Of a stretch of 46,083 nt of DNA, positions 29,317 to 37,567 are shown piece after piece (position 1 is the first letter of the stretch; each line of letters opens with the position of its first letter). Where the stretch lies: IMG/VR virus record IMGVR_UViG_3300035172_000274, positions 1 to 46,083 of that record. One strand, written 5' to 3'. Position numbers and translations under genes: made by a program. Source of the stretch: a virus. A model generated the notes under the pieces. It saw only the letters and a program-made list of their open reading frames with translations, was not told where the DNA came from and made no database searches.

Positions 29317-29960
29317 TTTAATAGACTCGCTATCTCCGTATTGATGCTTCCAGGAACGCCTGACACACCGAAAGTCCCAGGAGTAAATGGAACGCTCACG
29401 GTCATTGCATTAATGGCTGTAATGAGGTCGTCTAATATCGTCTTCAAATTCGTAATGTCGTTCTTAATCTGTATTAACGCAGCGCCACCATCGAGCGTCA
29501 CATTATCCGCGTCATAACCAGAAATAGAGTTAAGCCCGACCAAGGCCAGTCCATCTGCCAGGTTGTGAGTCCTGGAGCTGGATACCGGCCCGGATCGGGC
29601 CCCAGCTGCCCAATTATCTATCGATCGGTCATTAAAGAGAATAAGAGCTTGATCACCCTGCTGAATAGGGAACGTCAGGGCACTCTTACCCCCACCGAGT
29701 ATTACAACCGGAACGTCCACGAGAATCGGATAATTGACGAGCCGCCGCACGTACTGGCCTGTATTGGGGTCAGTATTGAAGTAAGTCCTCTGATAATTGA
29801 TAGTGGCCGTGACTGTTTGTTTAGAGGAGTTAAAACTTTGAATCGTGGATATAGCGTGGCAATTCAAAGAAATCATGATGTCTTTTTTGAGCGCGTCCAA
29901 AACATCCTTTAATTCTGGATCGTATATCGTATTGGGAACTGGAATCGTTGGCTGGCTCAC
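29313..29960 (-). CDS. Baseplate spike / gp138-like OB-fold protein
   Basis: 215 residues. The region TIQSFNSSKQTVTATINYQR, then LVDVPVVILGGGKSALTFPI and QQGDQALILFNDRSIDNW matches the gp138/gpV-like N-terminal OB domain of contractile-tail spikes. The C terminus has helical and Gly-rich parts. It should form the central membrane-piercing spike. Confidence 0.8.
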   Translation of the reverse strand: MSQPTIPVPNTIYDPELKDVLDALKKDIMISLNCHAISTIQSFNSSKQTVTATINYQRTYFNTDPNTGQYVRRLVNYPILVDVPVVILGGGKSALTFPIQQGDQALILFNDRSIDNWAAGARSGPVSSSRTHNLADGLALVGLNSISGYDADNVTLDGGAALIQIKNDITNLKTILDDLITAINAMTVSVPFTPGTFGVSGVPGSINTEIASLLK

Positions 29961-30862
29961 GCTATTCCCCCTACTGAAGGCACTGAACCTACTTGCTGGA
30001 CTTTATTCAACTGGCCAAGTTTAAGGCACTTTAAGGAGGTCGTAGCCTCTCCACAGACAGCGCTTGAAATCATTCCCCTGTGGTGAACTCCGATCACCTT
30101 ATAGAATCCGTTCATGTTCTCGTCTTGAGAACTATCGAGTAATAATTGCTGTCCGCATGACACCATAGGCTCAAAAAGAATCTCTATATTTATGTACTGT
30201 TGCTCCCGTATTGGCGTATTCAACAAACCGCTCGAACTGTTTAGCAAGAAAAGACCATAGCTGCCAATGACATCATTGTCGGCCAGAATATTTAAAACGC
30301 TGTTGTCTATAAAAGCCTTCCCATTTGTGATCTCGTTCAGGATGGACATTGGACTTCCAGAATAAGAATTTCCCCTGCTTATTGTTCCAGGGAAAGAGCT
30401 TATGGCCCCAGTTCTGACTCCGAATTGATTCACAGAATTTGCAATTTCTTCCACAACGGTTTGTTGAGGAGTGTTCTCAGGAAATGGGGAAAGTTGAAGT
30501 GTTGCATCCGCAAATGCTCTTCCTCCATCCAAGACTTCTATCTGGGAGATGAAATTATTCCCTTCTCTCACACTCCAGCATTGACTGATTGTGCCGCTTA
30601 AAACCACAGGAAGGATAGGCCCAGGTCCGTAACCTGCTTGAAGGGTTACCTTTCGAGCATAGTCGTTTCCGCCCTGGTTTTTCAGGATTAGGTTACGGTT
30701 AACTCTGGACAGGTTATACACACGAATTGTTCCGACATTCGCTGAACCAAGTGTGGATCTTTGAGCGTCGAATTCTATTGTCAGTGGAAGCTGTACTGAC
30801 ACAAAAGAATCGTCGACGGCTTGAATGGATAGAAAATAATTTCTTCCAAGCTTCCTATTCAC
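29957..30862 (-). CDS. Baseplate hub protein (gp27-like)
   Basis: 301 residues. The N terminus (LPLTIEFDAQRSTLGSANVG, TIRVYNLSRVNRNLILKNQG) is that of the phage hub proteins next to the spike gene. YARKVTLQAGYGPGPILPVV follows the same family plan, and FPENTPQQTVVEEIANSV opens the second domain. It joins the tail tube to the spike. Confidence 0.8.
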   Translation of the reverse strand: MNRKLGRNYFLSIQAVDDSFVSVQLPLTIEFDAQRSTLGSANVGTIRVYNLSRVNRNLILKNQGGNDYARKVTLQAGYGPGPILPVVLSGTISQCWSVREGNNFISQIEVLDGGRAFADATLQLSPFPENTPQQTVVEEIANSVNQFGVRTGAISSFPGTISRGNSYSGSPMSILNEITNGKAFIDNSVLNILADNDVIGSYGLFLLNSSSGLLNTPIREQQYINIEILFEPMVSCGQQLLLDSSQDENMNGFYKVIGVHHRGMISSAVCGEATTSLKCLKLGQLNKVQQVGSVPSVGGIA

Positions 30863-31202
30863 TTAGGTACGCCTCGTATTCCAGTACCTCCGCTTCAGTG
30901 AGGATGTACAGCTTAGAGGCACCTGAAGCGAAGTCTTGCTGTAGTGATGGCTCTCTATTAGCCGTAGAGAAACAGGCCATACCGAATGGGATTTGATTTT
31001 TGTATTGACGGAGCATGTTCGGGGAATTGCAAATGCGCATATTCTCGATTGTGAAACCTACCTTCTGATAGGTGATATTCTTGATCAACCACATATACTG
31101 CATTGGAACGAAATATAAAGTCAGAGCAACACTCGATCCGTCGTCGAGCAAAAGAATTTGATTCTGAAGAGAGTCCGTCGTTATTTGAGCTATTTGATTC
31201 AT
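30855..31202 (-). CDS. Baseplate plug protein (DUF6983-like)
   Basis: 115 residues. IAQITTDSLQNQILLLDDGS, VALTLYFVPMQYMWLIKNI and the late YILTEAEVLEYEAYL fit the small baseplate plug family found between the Dit-like gene and hub in such phages. ATGA-coupled upstream and overlapping the hub start by eight bases. Confidence 0.7.
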   Translation of the reverse strand: MNQIAQITTDSLQNQILLLDDGSSVALTLYFVPMQYMWLIKNITYQKVGFTIENMRICNSPNMLRQYKNQIPFGMACFSTANREPSLQQDFASGASKLYILTEAEVLEYEAYLSE

Positions 31203-32098
31203 GGAAGAACACCATTCACGGATTGGAATATAGAGGTAGCCAAGGAAACGGGTGCCAGAGCTGGAGTAGAAGTTCCAAGATTTACCTGAGACGCGGATTG
31301 ATTCGCGGCCCTTCCGTTTTGTTGGTTCACGTTCAGAGTGAATAGTGCTGTGCTGGCGAATCGCATTTGTTTGAATGTGACTTCAAAGTCAGTGATCATT
31401 CTAGTGGTCTCGTCTTGAATGGCCCTCAAAGTTTCTATGGCGCAGTCCTGAAATATTGCCCATGGGGTCTGCACAGTGAAGAGGGTGCGCGTCAGAGCAT
31501 CCGCTGGACTCCAATAGCCGTAAAACTGTTGGAACATGATTTGTTGTTTGTTCTGCCCAGGCTGACCAGTATTTTCTATCCCTGCGGTTGTCACCACAGC
31601 CTCGCCAGCGCCTTTACCGCTTGGAGATATCGAAGACCAAGCGGCAACAGCGGCTTGAACTGTTTGTTGAGCAATAGAATATAGTTGCGCAGCCTCGTTG
31701 TACGCGTTCAGGGCCGCAACAGAAACCTGAGGGAGGTAACCGGAAACCGTAGTCAATTTATTGGCTACTGCGTTTAGAGACGCGAGGGCCGCTGGTACCA
31801 CATCGTTCAATTCACCTATAAATCCATGAGTCGTTATTCTCACAGGCCTCAAAGCGATTTGGTCTTGTATCGAAGTGTTGTCCTCGGCAAAATGGTCTGT
31901 GATATCAGATTGAAGCGTAACCGTCTGTTCCCCTTCATAGTGGAAAATAAGGGTGGGGGGTTGCTGATTCTGTTGCCCAGTTTGATCTGGATTTAACTGT
32001 GGCTGATATCCAGATACATTTTGCGGCGTCACGAGAATAAGGTTTGTGAGGGCTAGGGCTGCGTTTTGTGCATTCGCCAGGGAGGAGATGTTTCCCAT
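31199..32098 (-). CDS. Dit-like distal tail / baseplate protein
   Basis: 299 residues. TLIFHYEGEQTVTLQSDITD, HFAEDNTSIQDQIALRPVRI and TTHGFIGEL match the Dit-like domain of contractile phage tail proteins. The middle is Ala/Gln-rich and helical, the C terminus disordered (Ala, Ser, Pro). It follows the tape measure. Confidence 0.75.
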   Translation of the reverse strand: MGNISSLANAQNAALALTNLILVTPQNVSGYQPQLNPDQTGQQNQQPPTLIFHYEGEQTVTLQSDITDHFAEDNTSIQDQIALRPVRITTHGFIGELNDVVPAALASLNAVANKLTTVSGYLPQVSVAALNAYNEAAQLYSIAQQTVQAAVAAWSSISPSGKGAGEAVVTTAGIENTGQPGQNKQQIMFQQFYGYWSPADALTRTLFTVQTPWAIFQDCAIETLRAIQDETTRMITDFEVTFKQMRFASTALFTLNVNQQNGRAANQSASQVNLGTSTPALAPVSLATSIFQSVNGVLP

Positions 32099-32099
32099 T

Positions 32100-33194
32100 T
32101 TACTCTCCGTTCCCGTTGAACTGCTTGATAACGTCGCGCATGGCCTTTTTGTGTAACTGCGCAGCGTCCTTCGCGTCCTTCACACCGTGATTGTGGATGG
32201 TCATGGACATGTTTGGTATAGGCTTCAATGAATTTAAATACTGCTGACTATGTGACGATCCGAATCCAGCGAGAGATTCTGACATTTTTCCAAGCCATGG
32301 ATAGATACTCTTTCCAAGTTCATTCTTTTCACCTGATTTGAAATTGGAATTACCAAGTAAAGCGTTGCCTGTCTGCCCGAATATTTTTGCTATTCCTGAA
32401 ACACCATTGAATATTTCATGCATGAAATCGAAGACGTGCAGCTTTTCCCCTAGCTTCGATAGCACTTCAATCAAATGAAGCAGTTCCTTGGAAAGTTTCG
32501 CGACGTCCTGGACTATGGGAAGACCTTGCTTTGCATTCAATTTTCCGAAGTGAGTTTCCCATTCTGCGAACAGATTTGCCCAAGCGGTTCTAACCTGTGC
32601 TAGCTTAGAAATCTCCGATGAGTTGTATAGATTTTTTGGGCTGATCTTGTCCAGCTCCATGCGCGAAGTGCGCATCATTTGAATAGTTCCGTCTGTAAGG
32701 TTGAATCCCTTAAGCACAGAGTTTGATACGTCTGGGGTGTTTCTGGTGGCCTGGGCGAACTCCCTGAGTTTATCCATCACATAGAAAGTGTCCCTCATTC
32801 TACTTCTGTCGAATTTCACGACAGTTTCGAACATGCCCATTCCTTCGGGCTGTCCCTTGCCGAGGATGAGGTTGGACATGGCGTTCTGCACGCCCTTTAT
32901 AGAACCCGCAATATCCTCAGCAGCCACGCCGGATTGTCGGGCCATGTACTGCCATCTTTGAAGTCTGTCTGTGGAGAGGCCTGTTAGGCTTGCGAACTGC
33001 TGAAGGCCCATACCGGCTTGTGCCGAATTACTGGTCAATCTTTCGAGTGCGTAGAATGCGGCTATGATTGCGGCCTTTGCCTCTAGGCTTGTGGAGGCAA
33101 GGGAACTCATTCCCTTTTGAACTCCGGTCACTGCTTGAACGGATTTTTCTCCGCCCTTGACCGCTATATTGACGACTAGCTCACCCGCAACCAT
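32100..33194 (-). CDS. Tape measure protein
   Basis: 364 residues, largely helical with an N-terminal AIIAAFYALERLTSNSAQAG region and AQAGMGLQQFASLTGLS, common in tape measure proteins of myophages. By the usual 1.5 angstrom per residue rule the tail would be about 55 nm, short for a myovirus. The C terminus has no lysozyme or peptidase domain. The start overlaps the tail chaperone fusion stop by 14 bases. Confidence 0.8.
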   Translation of the reverse strand: MVAGELVVNIAVKGGEKSVQAVTGVQKGMSSLASTSLEAKAAIIAAFYALERLTSNSAQAGMGLQQFASLTGLSTDRLQRWQYMARQSGVAAEDIAGSIKGVQNAMSNLILGKGQPEGMGMFETVVKFDRSRMRDTFYVMDKLREFAQATRNTPDVSNSVLKGFNLTDGTIQMMRTSRMELDKISPKNLYNSSEISKLAQVRTAWANLFAEWETHFGKLNAKQGLPIVQDVAKLSKELLHLIEVLSKLGEKLHVFDFMHEIFNGVSGIAKIFGQTGNALLGNSNFKSGEKNELGKSIYPWLGKMSESLAGFGSSHSQQYLNSLKPIPNMSMTIHNHGVKDAKDAAQLHKKAMRDVIKQFNGNGE

Positions 33195-33728
33195 CCTTCA
33201 CCTTTTCTAGAAAAGCGGCCTCGTAGTCGTTGATGAACTTATCGTAAACCAACGCTTGAAGCACCGTTCTTGCGTCGAACATCTCCACTTCCGATAGCGA
33301 CCCGTATCCTGATCTAACCAACTTGAACATTATCAACAGGTCGTCGTCCACTACCTCCATGCGGACTTTAATCCCCCTGTCAGGGACGAAGTCCTTAACT
33401 AGGCACAGAGGCTTTTCGAGAAAGGGACGATGTTCTCCTGGATCACATAAGTCCTGATTTCCAGGTAGTCCTCCCTGGCCTTTTCTGGCTCAAACGTGTC
33501 GTCATCTATCTTAAGACCATTGTAGAGGACTCGCCTCATACATGGTTCCAGAGCCTGTTCAACTTTTTCAGAGCATTGAAAAGCTAGGAAAGATTGTCTG
33601 GCCAAATCCGCATCCAGATTGGCCCCTGACATTTCCCTTTGAACGGCCTGGAATAATGCTTTGGCCTCTTTGAAAGGGGCAAGAGTAATTTGTATTGTAT
33701 TACCGCTGTTAAGCGTGATTTCCTTCAT
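33181..33728 (-). CDS. Tail assembly chaperone, -1 frameshift fusion (gpGT-like)
   Basis: At CCCTTTC (minus strand, 33426-33420) a -1 shift carries the frame past the stop at 33399 into a second open frame that ends at 33181. The extension reads LEKPLCLVKDFVPDRGIKV, MEVVDDDLLIMFKLVRSGYG, and ends YDKFINDYEAAFLEKVKD, the aromatic DYE-type ending known from gpT-like extensions. The fusion has 182 residues (103 + 79). It starts with the tube-coupled ATG at 33728 and overlaps the tape measure start by 14 bases. As in lambda, the long form should bind the tape measure and the short form the tube protein. Confidence 0.8.
33399..33728 (-). CDS. Tail assembly chaperone, short form (gpG-like)
   Basis: 109 residues from ATG 33728, four bases after the tube stop and so probably reinitiated. 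A beta start (MKEITLNSGNTIQITLAPFK) is followed by helices (EAKALFQAVQREMSG, VEQALEPCMRRVLYNGLK). Ends at TAG 33399 just after the slippery heptamer. Short chaperones of this size coat the tape measure during tail assembly. Confidence 0.8.
   Translation of the reverse strand: MKEITLNSGNTIQITLAPFKEAKALFQAVQREMSGANLDADLARQSFLAFQCSEKVEQALEPCMRRVLYNGLKIDDDTFEPEKAREDYLEIRTYVIQENIVPFSKSLCA
33420..33426 (-). promoter_or_regulatory. Slippery heptamer CCCTTTC for -1 frameshifting
   Basis: In frame the codons are CCT TTC; both tRNAs can re-pair one base back on CCC TTT, the standard X XXY YYZ form. It lies 18 bases before the 0-frame stop, exactly where tail chaperone genes shift. No stem-loop was traced downstream. 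Confidence 0.75.
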
Positions 33729-33731
33729 TCA

Positions 33732-34187
33732 TCAGCCGACAGCTCGCGGAGCGTTCGAGAACTTCAGAGAGTACATCGAAATGCTCTGCTCTGTGTCGCC
33801 CTCCACGTTGTTCTTGCCTTCCACCGGTTTGGTGAAGATACCTCCGCTCATCACGTAAGTATCGTTGGTGATGTTACCAGAGCCATCCCCCAACTTCTTG
33901 ACGAAGTTTCCAATCATCAAAGGGAATCCAGCAAAGTTGCTGTTCTGCGCAACAAGTAGGCTATTTAGGAACTTATCATCAGACGATCCCCTCACGACCC
34001 GAACTTTTACCTCGGCCTGGAAGCCAGTGGTGTTCAGACCGTAAATAGAGTTCCCGTTCTTGCCTGTCTTCACGTTCGCGATGTCGTTGGGGAACGTGAG
34101 CTCCACACAATTTCCATCCGCGAGGTCGTTCAAGACCCTGTTATTTAAAGTAATCGTGTCATTGCCTGACATTGCGACCGTGGCCAT
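33732..34187 (-). CDS. Tail tube protein
   Basis: 151 residues, the usual tube protein length. Compact beta-sheet profile with NDTITLNNRVLNDLADGNCV, VELTFPNDIANVKTGKNGNS and a C-terminal SISMYSLKFSN. Encoded directly after the sheath and before the tail chaperones, the standard order. Forms the inner tube of the contractile tail. Confidence 0.8.
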   Translation of the reverse strand: MATVAMSGNDTITLNNRVLNDLADGNCVELTFPNDIANVKTGKNGNSIYGLNTTGFQAEVKVRVVRGSSDDKFLNSLLVAQNSNFAGFPLMIGNFVKKLGDGSGNITNDTYVMSGGIFTKPVEGKNNVEGDTEQSISMYSLKFSNAPRAVG

Positions 34188-34204
34188 GCATTCCTCCTAA
34201 ACTT

Positions 34205-35944
34205 TTATGGGTTGACGTATACGATCATCGACCCGGATTGGATAGCGCCAGCGTACTTGATGGCCACCTGCACTAGCGGGGCCACGCGAGCCTGACGTTG
34301 AGACGGAGATTGCTGAGATATGGGTACAGAATAAATGTAGTACCCGTACTGAGCTATATTCGCCAAAAAGTCTGCTTGATTGCCGAAGGTCGTAGGATTG
34401 GTCCATTTACCTGGAGCCACAAATCCATTGGTAACGGCCTGCTCACAAACCTGACGGGCCGCAGCCTTCAGGATGTCCATGCCTTGTTCGGTCTGTGGAA
34501 TCTTGGTGTTTGTCTGGGCCAGAGAATTCACTTCGGCTACCAGAAGAGCTCCAACCAACCATTGAAGGTTGTCTTGATTATCGAAGAAGTCATTAGCTCC
34601 CGATGTGAACACTTTTGGAACGCCTTGCAATGAAGGATAAGTATCCGCACCAGCATTGATGGCTAGATTTAGATACGACTGCGAGAGGCTGGGGTCTGGT
34701 TGAACGCCAGCCAGTGTTTTCAGGTGCATGGTCTGTGTGGTGTTTGATCCAGAATAATTCGTAGAGAACCCACGACCAGAATATGCAGCCATATATACCA
34801 AAGCGTTCGCTAAAACATCTCCATAGTACAAGCCACGACTCTGAGTAAACCCACCAGAACGAAGCAGGTCCAAAGTTCCGCCAGGCATGATATCCGCGAC
34901 AGTATTGTCGACGAGCATCAACAATTTATTCAAAGGCTGCACGACCCTCGCCGCAGCCAATTGAACTTGTTGAACAGGTATTTCAGCAGTCATGATTCCA
35001 AAATATTGAATTAAGCCTTGGGTTCTGAGAATCGCCTGATCCAGCGTCTCAGCACTAGAACCAGGAACCAATAGGGTCACTACCGGTACAACCGAGACAT
35101 TGTTCGAGTCCACAAGGGTATTGCTGGTGACAGTGAAAGGGAACCCGGCGCCAACTACACCGTCTAGGACAATGGTGAATCCATCCGAAAAGCTTCCGGA
35201 GACCTGCGCAGATCCAAGACCAGAAATGGTCTGGACTGCCGTCTGAACTGCCGCAGCATTACCGTTGAAGGAAATAGAGCTGGAGCTGAGACTATTATAG
35301 GTCAAAACAAAAGCGCCTGCTGCCGGAGTCGCTGGGAAGCTAACCAGTTGGGTATTCGTTTGAGCATTGTTTAGGTACGGAATGATGACGAGGTAACCGC
35401 CATTCGCCAGGATATTTGGCTGCTGAGAGAATATCGCGTTCGCCATCGCGAATGTGTTAGATGAACTACCAAAATCGATCCCCACCTGCGTAGGTGAAAG
35501 ATAGATCTGATATCCCAAGGTCCCAAACGAAGATGCATATGCCTCTCTGCTGAATATGACGAGGTTGCTGGTGTTATAAGCCCCGAATCCTACTTGAGGC
35601 GTGGAGATTGAAATATTGAAAACGTTCGCGAGAGAGAGATTGATTTGAGGCGCCAATGTCGTTACGGCCAGCTGGCTTGTCGTGACGGATGCCGGAGTTC
35701 CGGCGCTGTCTACCTGAACCATCAGGTAGTAATAAACCGTTTTTGGGGTCAAATTGCTGTCGTTCAAGGTGAGCGCAGTTGCACTGGCTACAGCGTTGGA
35801 GCTCGCCGGAATAAAACCGCTCGAGGTCGATCTGTACCATTGGTACGCATAGGGTGTGGTCCCCCCGGTTGGGGCAGTGGCCAAAAGGCTATCTGACACC
35901 GCCGTAACAGAAATTTGGCTTAGTGAGCCTGCTGAAAGTGACAT
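34205..35944 (-). CDS. Tail sheath protein (DUF3383) with N-terminal Ig/FN3-like domain
   Basis: 579 residues. From about residue 105 it is a DUF3383-type sheath (LANVFNISISTPQVGFGAYN, LVIFSREAYASSFG; C-terminal LVQVAIKYAGAIQSGSMIVY). The first 95 residues are an added beta-sandwich domain (GTTPYAYQWYRSTSSGFI, LTPKTVYYYLMVQVDSAGTP) which recurs at the N terminus of the decoration protein (43326). A further beta domain sits at about residues 215-290. The fused domain probably lies on the tail surface and may bind host glycans. Confidence 0.85.
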   Translation of the reverse strand: MSLSAGSLSQISVTAVSDSLLATAPTGGTTPYAYQWYRSTSSGFIPASSNAVASATALTLNDSNLTPKTVYYYLMVQVDSAGTPASVTTSQLAVTTLAPQINLSLANVFNISISTPQVGFGAYNTSNLVIFSREAYASSFGTLGYQIYLSPTQVGIDFGSSSNTFAMANAIFSQQPNILANGGYLVIIPYLNNAQTNTQLVSFPATPAAGAFVLTYNSLSSSSISFNGNAAAVQTAVQTISGLGSAQVSGSFSDGFTIVLDGVVGAGFPFTVTSNTLVDSNNVSVVPVVTLLVPGSSAETLDQAILRTQGLIQYFGIMTAEIPVQQVQLAAARVVQPLNKLLMLVDNTVADIMPGGTLDLLRSGGFTQSRGLYYGDVLANALVYMAAYSGRGFSTNYSGSNTTQTMHLKTLAGVQPDPSLSQSYLNLAINAGADTYPSLQGVPKVFTSGANDFFDNQDNLQWLVGALLVAEVNSLAQTNTKIPQTEQGMDILKAAARQVCEQAVTNGFVAPGKWTNPTTFGNQADFLANIAQYGYYIYSVPISQQSPSQRQARVAPLVQVAIKYAGAIQSGSMIVYVNP

Positions 35945-35958
35945 TAGGTTCTCCTCTC

Positions 35959-36696
35959 CTAAGAATTCGTTAAGACGCTGTCGGCCCCAAACGTGTCAAA
36001 GTATCCCACTGATTGGGTGGTTTTCACAAAGTATTGCAAGCCCACCGATATATTGAAGTGATACGGGATCGCTGCTCCATCCACTTCCGACAAGTTCACA
36101 AAGTTCGTGGATATCTGGAAAATACGAAAACTATTCAATTCCATCTGTTGCTCTGCATAAATGCTACTCAGAGTCAAAAGCACCCTCTCCTTGAGCTCCA
36201 AAGCTTGGATGCCTCTAGACAGTATATCAATGGAAAGTGTTGCCAGGAAATTTGTCGATTGAACAGCTCCTAGGCCTGAACCTGAGCTATCCCAAGAGGT
36301 GCTATTTCCGAAAGGCTTGCACGTCAAAACTCCAACCGTTACGTAGGGCCGTGAATCGTTGGGAATGTTCACCTTTTGGTTATATAGCCAGACCTGATCC
36401 GTAGAGAACCCCATCTGTTTCCTGATGATGTCGCAAACTAACTCTATGGGCGTCGCTACGATAACCGTGGCTGTCACCATCTGTGGACTTGGTGTAGTCG
36501 AATCTATGGCGATAATCGTGTCCACCCCAGTATTAGATGGCGAGACATATAACCCGGTGCTGGGATTAATCGATCCACCAGCGCCACCGGCCTGGACAGA
36601 ATATGTATATGGAGCAACTCCGGAAACGGCCTGGAAAGGAAGATTGGTGCCTCCGTAAGCGACAGCCGTGGCGTTTTGAAGTAAAGAGATGCTCAT
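35959..36696 (-). CDS. Tail terminator-like protein with N-terminal Ig-like domain
   Basis: 245 residues. Residues about 5-80 form an Ig-like domain (FQAVSGVAPYTYSVQAGGAG, SINPSTGLYVSPSNTGVDTI) like the C terminus of the baseplate J protein. The remainder (IELVCDIIRKQMGFSTDQVW onward to VGLQYFVKTTQS) has the size and place of the tail completion protein before the sheath gene. ATGA-coupled to the previous gene. Confidence 0.65.
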   Translation of the reverse strand: MSISLLQNATAVAYGGTNLPFQAVSGVAPYTYSVQAGGAGGSINPSTGLYVSPSNTGVDTIIAIDSTTPSPQMVTATVIVATPIELVCDIIRKQMGFSTDQVWLYNQKVNIPNDSRPYVTVGVLTCKPFGNSTSWDSSGSGLGAVQSTNFLATLSIDILSRGIQALELKERVLLTLSSIYAEQQMELNSFRIFQISTNFVNLSEVDGAAIPYHFNISVGLQYFVKTTQSVGYFDTFGADSVLTNS

Positions 36697-37109
36697 GGAT
36701 TCGGACCACTGCCTGTGTAGTCTTGTTGGAGATGATATTCGTTATAACCGTAATTCGTGTAATCGAGTTTTTTCATAACCCGAAATTGATCTCCGTGATA
36801 GGTGACAACTTCATCCGGAGTTAGGACAAGAGTCGGGTCAGCATGAAGCTGAAACCATCTCCAGGCCCTTTGTCCCTCAGGTTTCATTCTGAGTTCCTGT
36901 GGTCCCATGGGCTGCCATACCCCATAGAATGTAACATTGGTTGGTGTCTCGATGACTTGAAAAGTAGGACTAATTGTTTTCACGATTTGTGTGAAGGTCA
37001 TTTGTTGGAAATAAGACAAAAGCGCATCACCAACCCAAGGGAGAGTCCCAGGATTTTGATCCAGTAGAGTATCAGCCCCATTTTGAATAGGTCCGAGAGC
37101 GGTGATCAT
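36693..37109 (-). CDS. Head-tail connector / neck protein
   Basis: 138 residues. The second half (RMKPEGQRAWRWFQLHADPT, LVLTPDEVVTYHGDQFRVMK, KLDYTNYGYNEYHLQQDY) shows the beta pattern of head closure proteins in phages with DUF4054 adaptors, just before the tail terminator. ATGA-coupled on both sides. Assigned by position and pattern. Confidence 0.6.
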   Translation of the reverse strand: MITALGPIQNGADTLLDQNPGTLPWVGDALLSYFQQMTFTQIVKTISPTFQVIETPTNVTFYGVWQPMGPQELRMKPEGQRAWRWFQLHADPTLVLTPDEVVTYHGDQFRVMKKLDYTNYGYNEYHLQQDYTGSGPNP

Positions 37110-37567
37110 TCTTTTATCTCGTAGGAAATTGAGTTCCTGAGTTGCTGGGTGTCGACCAAAATCATGCCTGTGTTATTTGTGTATCCAGGAGCATGTGCCT
37201 TCCATTGTCCGAATCCACCAGTCGCGAATGCATCCAGAACGATAGTTTCCGCTAGAATGGCAGTCTTCGTTGTCCATCCCATTAAAGACGCCTCTCGGAC
37301 AACCGTTTCGAAAGCCTGCAGGTTATAGAAAGAAGATTCCTCAAGATACTTTTGAAACTGTTCAATAAGAGGCTTCCTAAGAAACGAGCGTTGGGGCACG
37401 CCGATTCCAAATTCATGCTTGGCACCGATCTCAGCGTTCGTCGCTGCCGAAGAGCTTCGCGCATTATTATCTCCTAAAATCCCAATACGAATCCTTGGTG
37501 CCGGTCCCTTCAAGGCTTTCAGAAACTTATTCAGCTTTCTCGTATCAATTGTGACTTCATCTGCCAT
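37106..37567 (-). CDS. HK97 gp10 / virion morphogenesis-like neck protein
   Basis: 153 residues from ATG 37567; the longer upstream frame lies within the adaptor gene. APRIRIGILGDNNARSS, AEIGAKHEFGIGVPQRSFLR (an E-x-G ... P-x-R-x-F-L-R motif) and a C-terminal NTGMILVDTQQLRNSISYEI are typical of gp10-like or Mu G-like neck proteins. Confidence 0.75.
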   Translation of the reverse strand: MADEVTIDTRKLNKFLKALKGPAPRIRIGILGDNNARSSSAATNAEIGAKHEFGIGVPQRSFLRKPLIEQFQKYLEESSFYNLQAFETVVREASLMGWTTKTAILAETIVLDAFATGGFGQWKAHAPGYTNNTGMILVDTQQLRNSISYEIKE

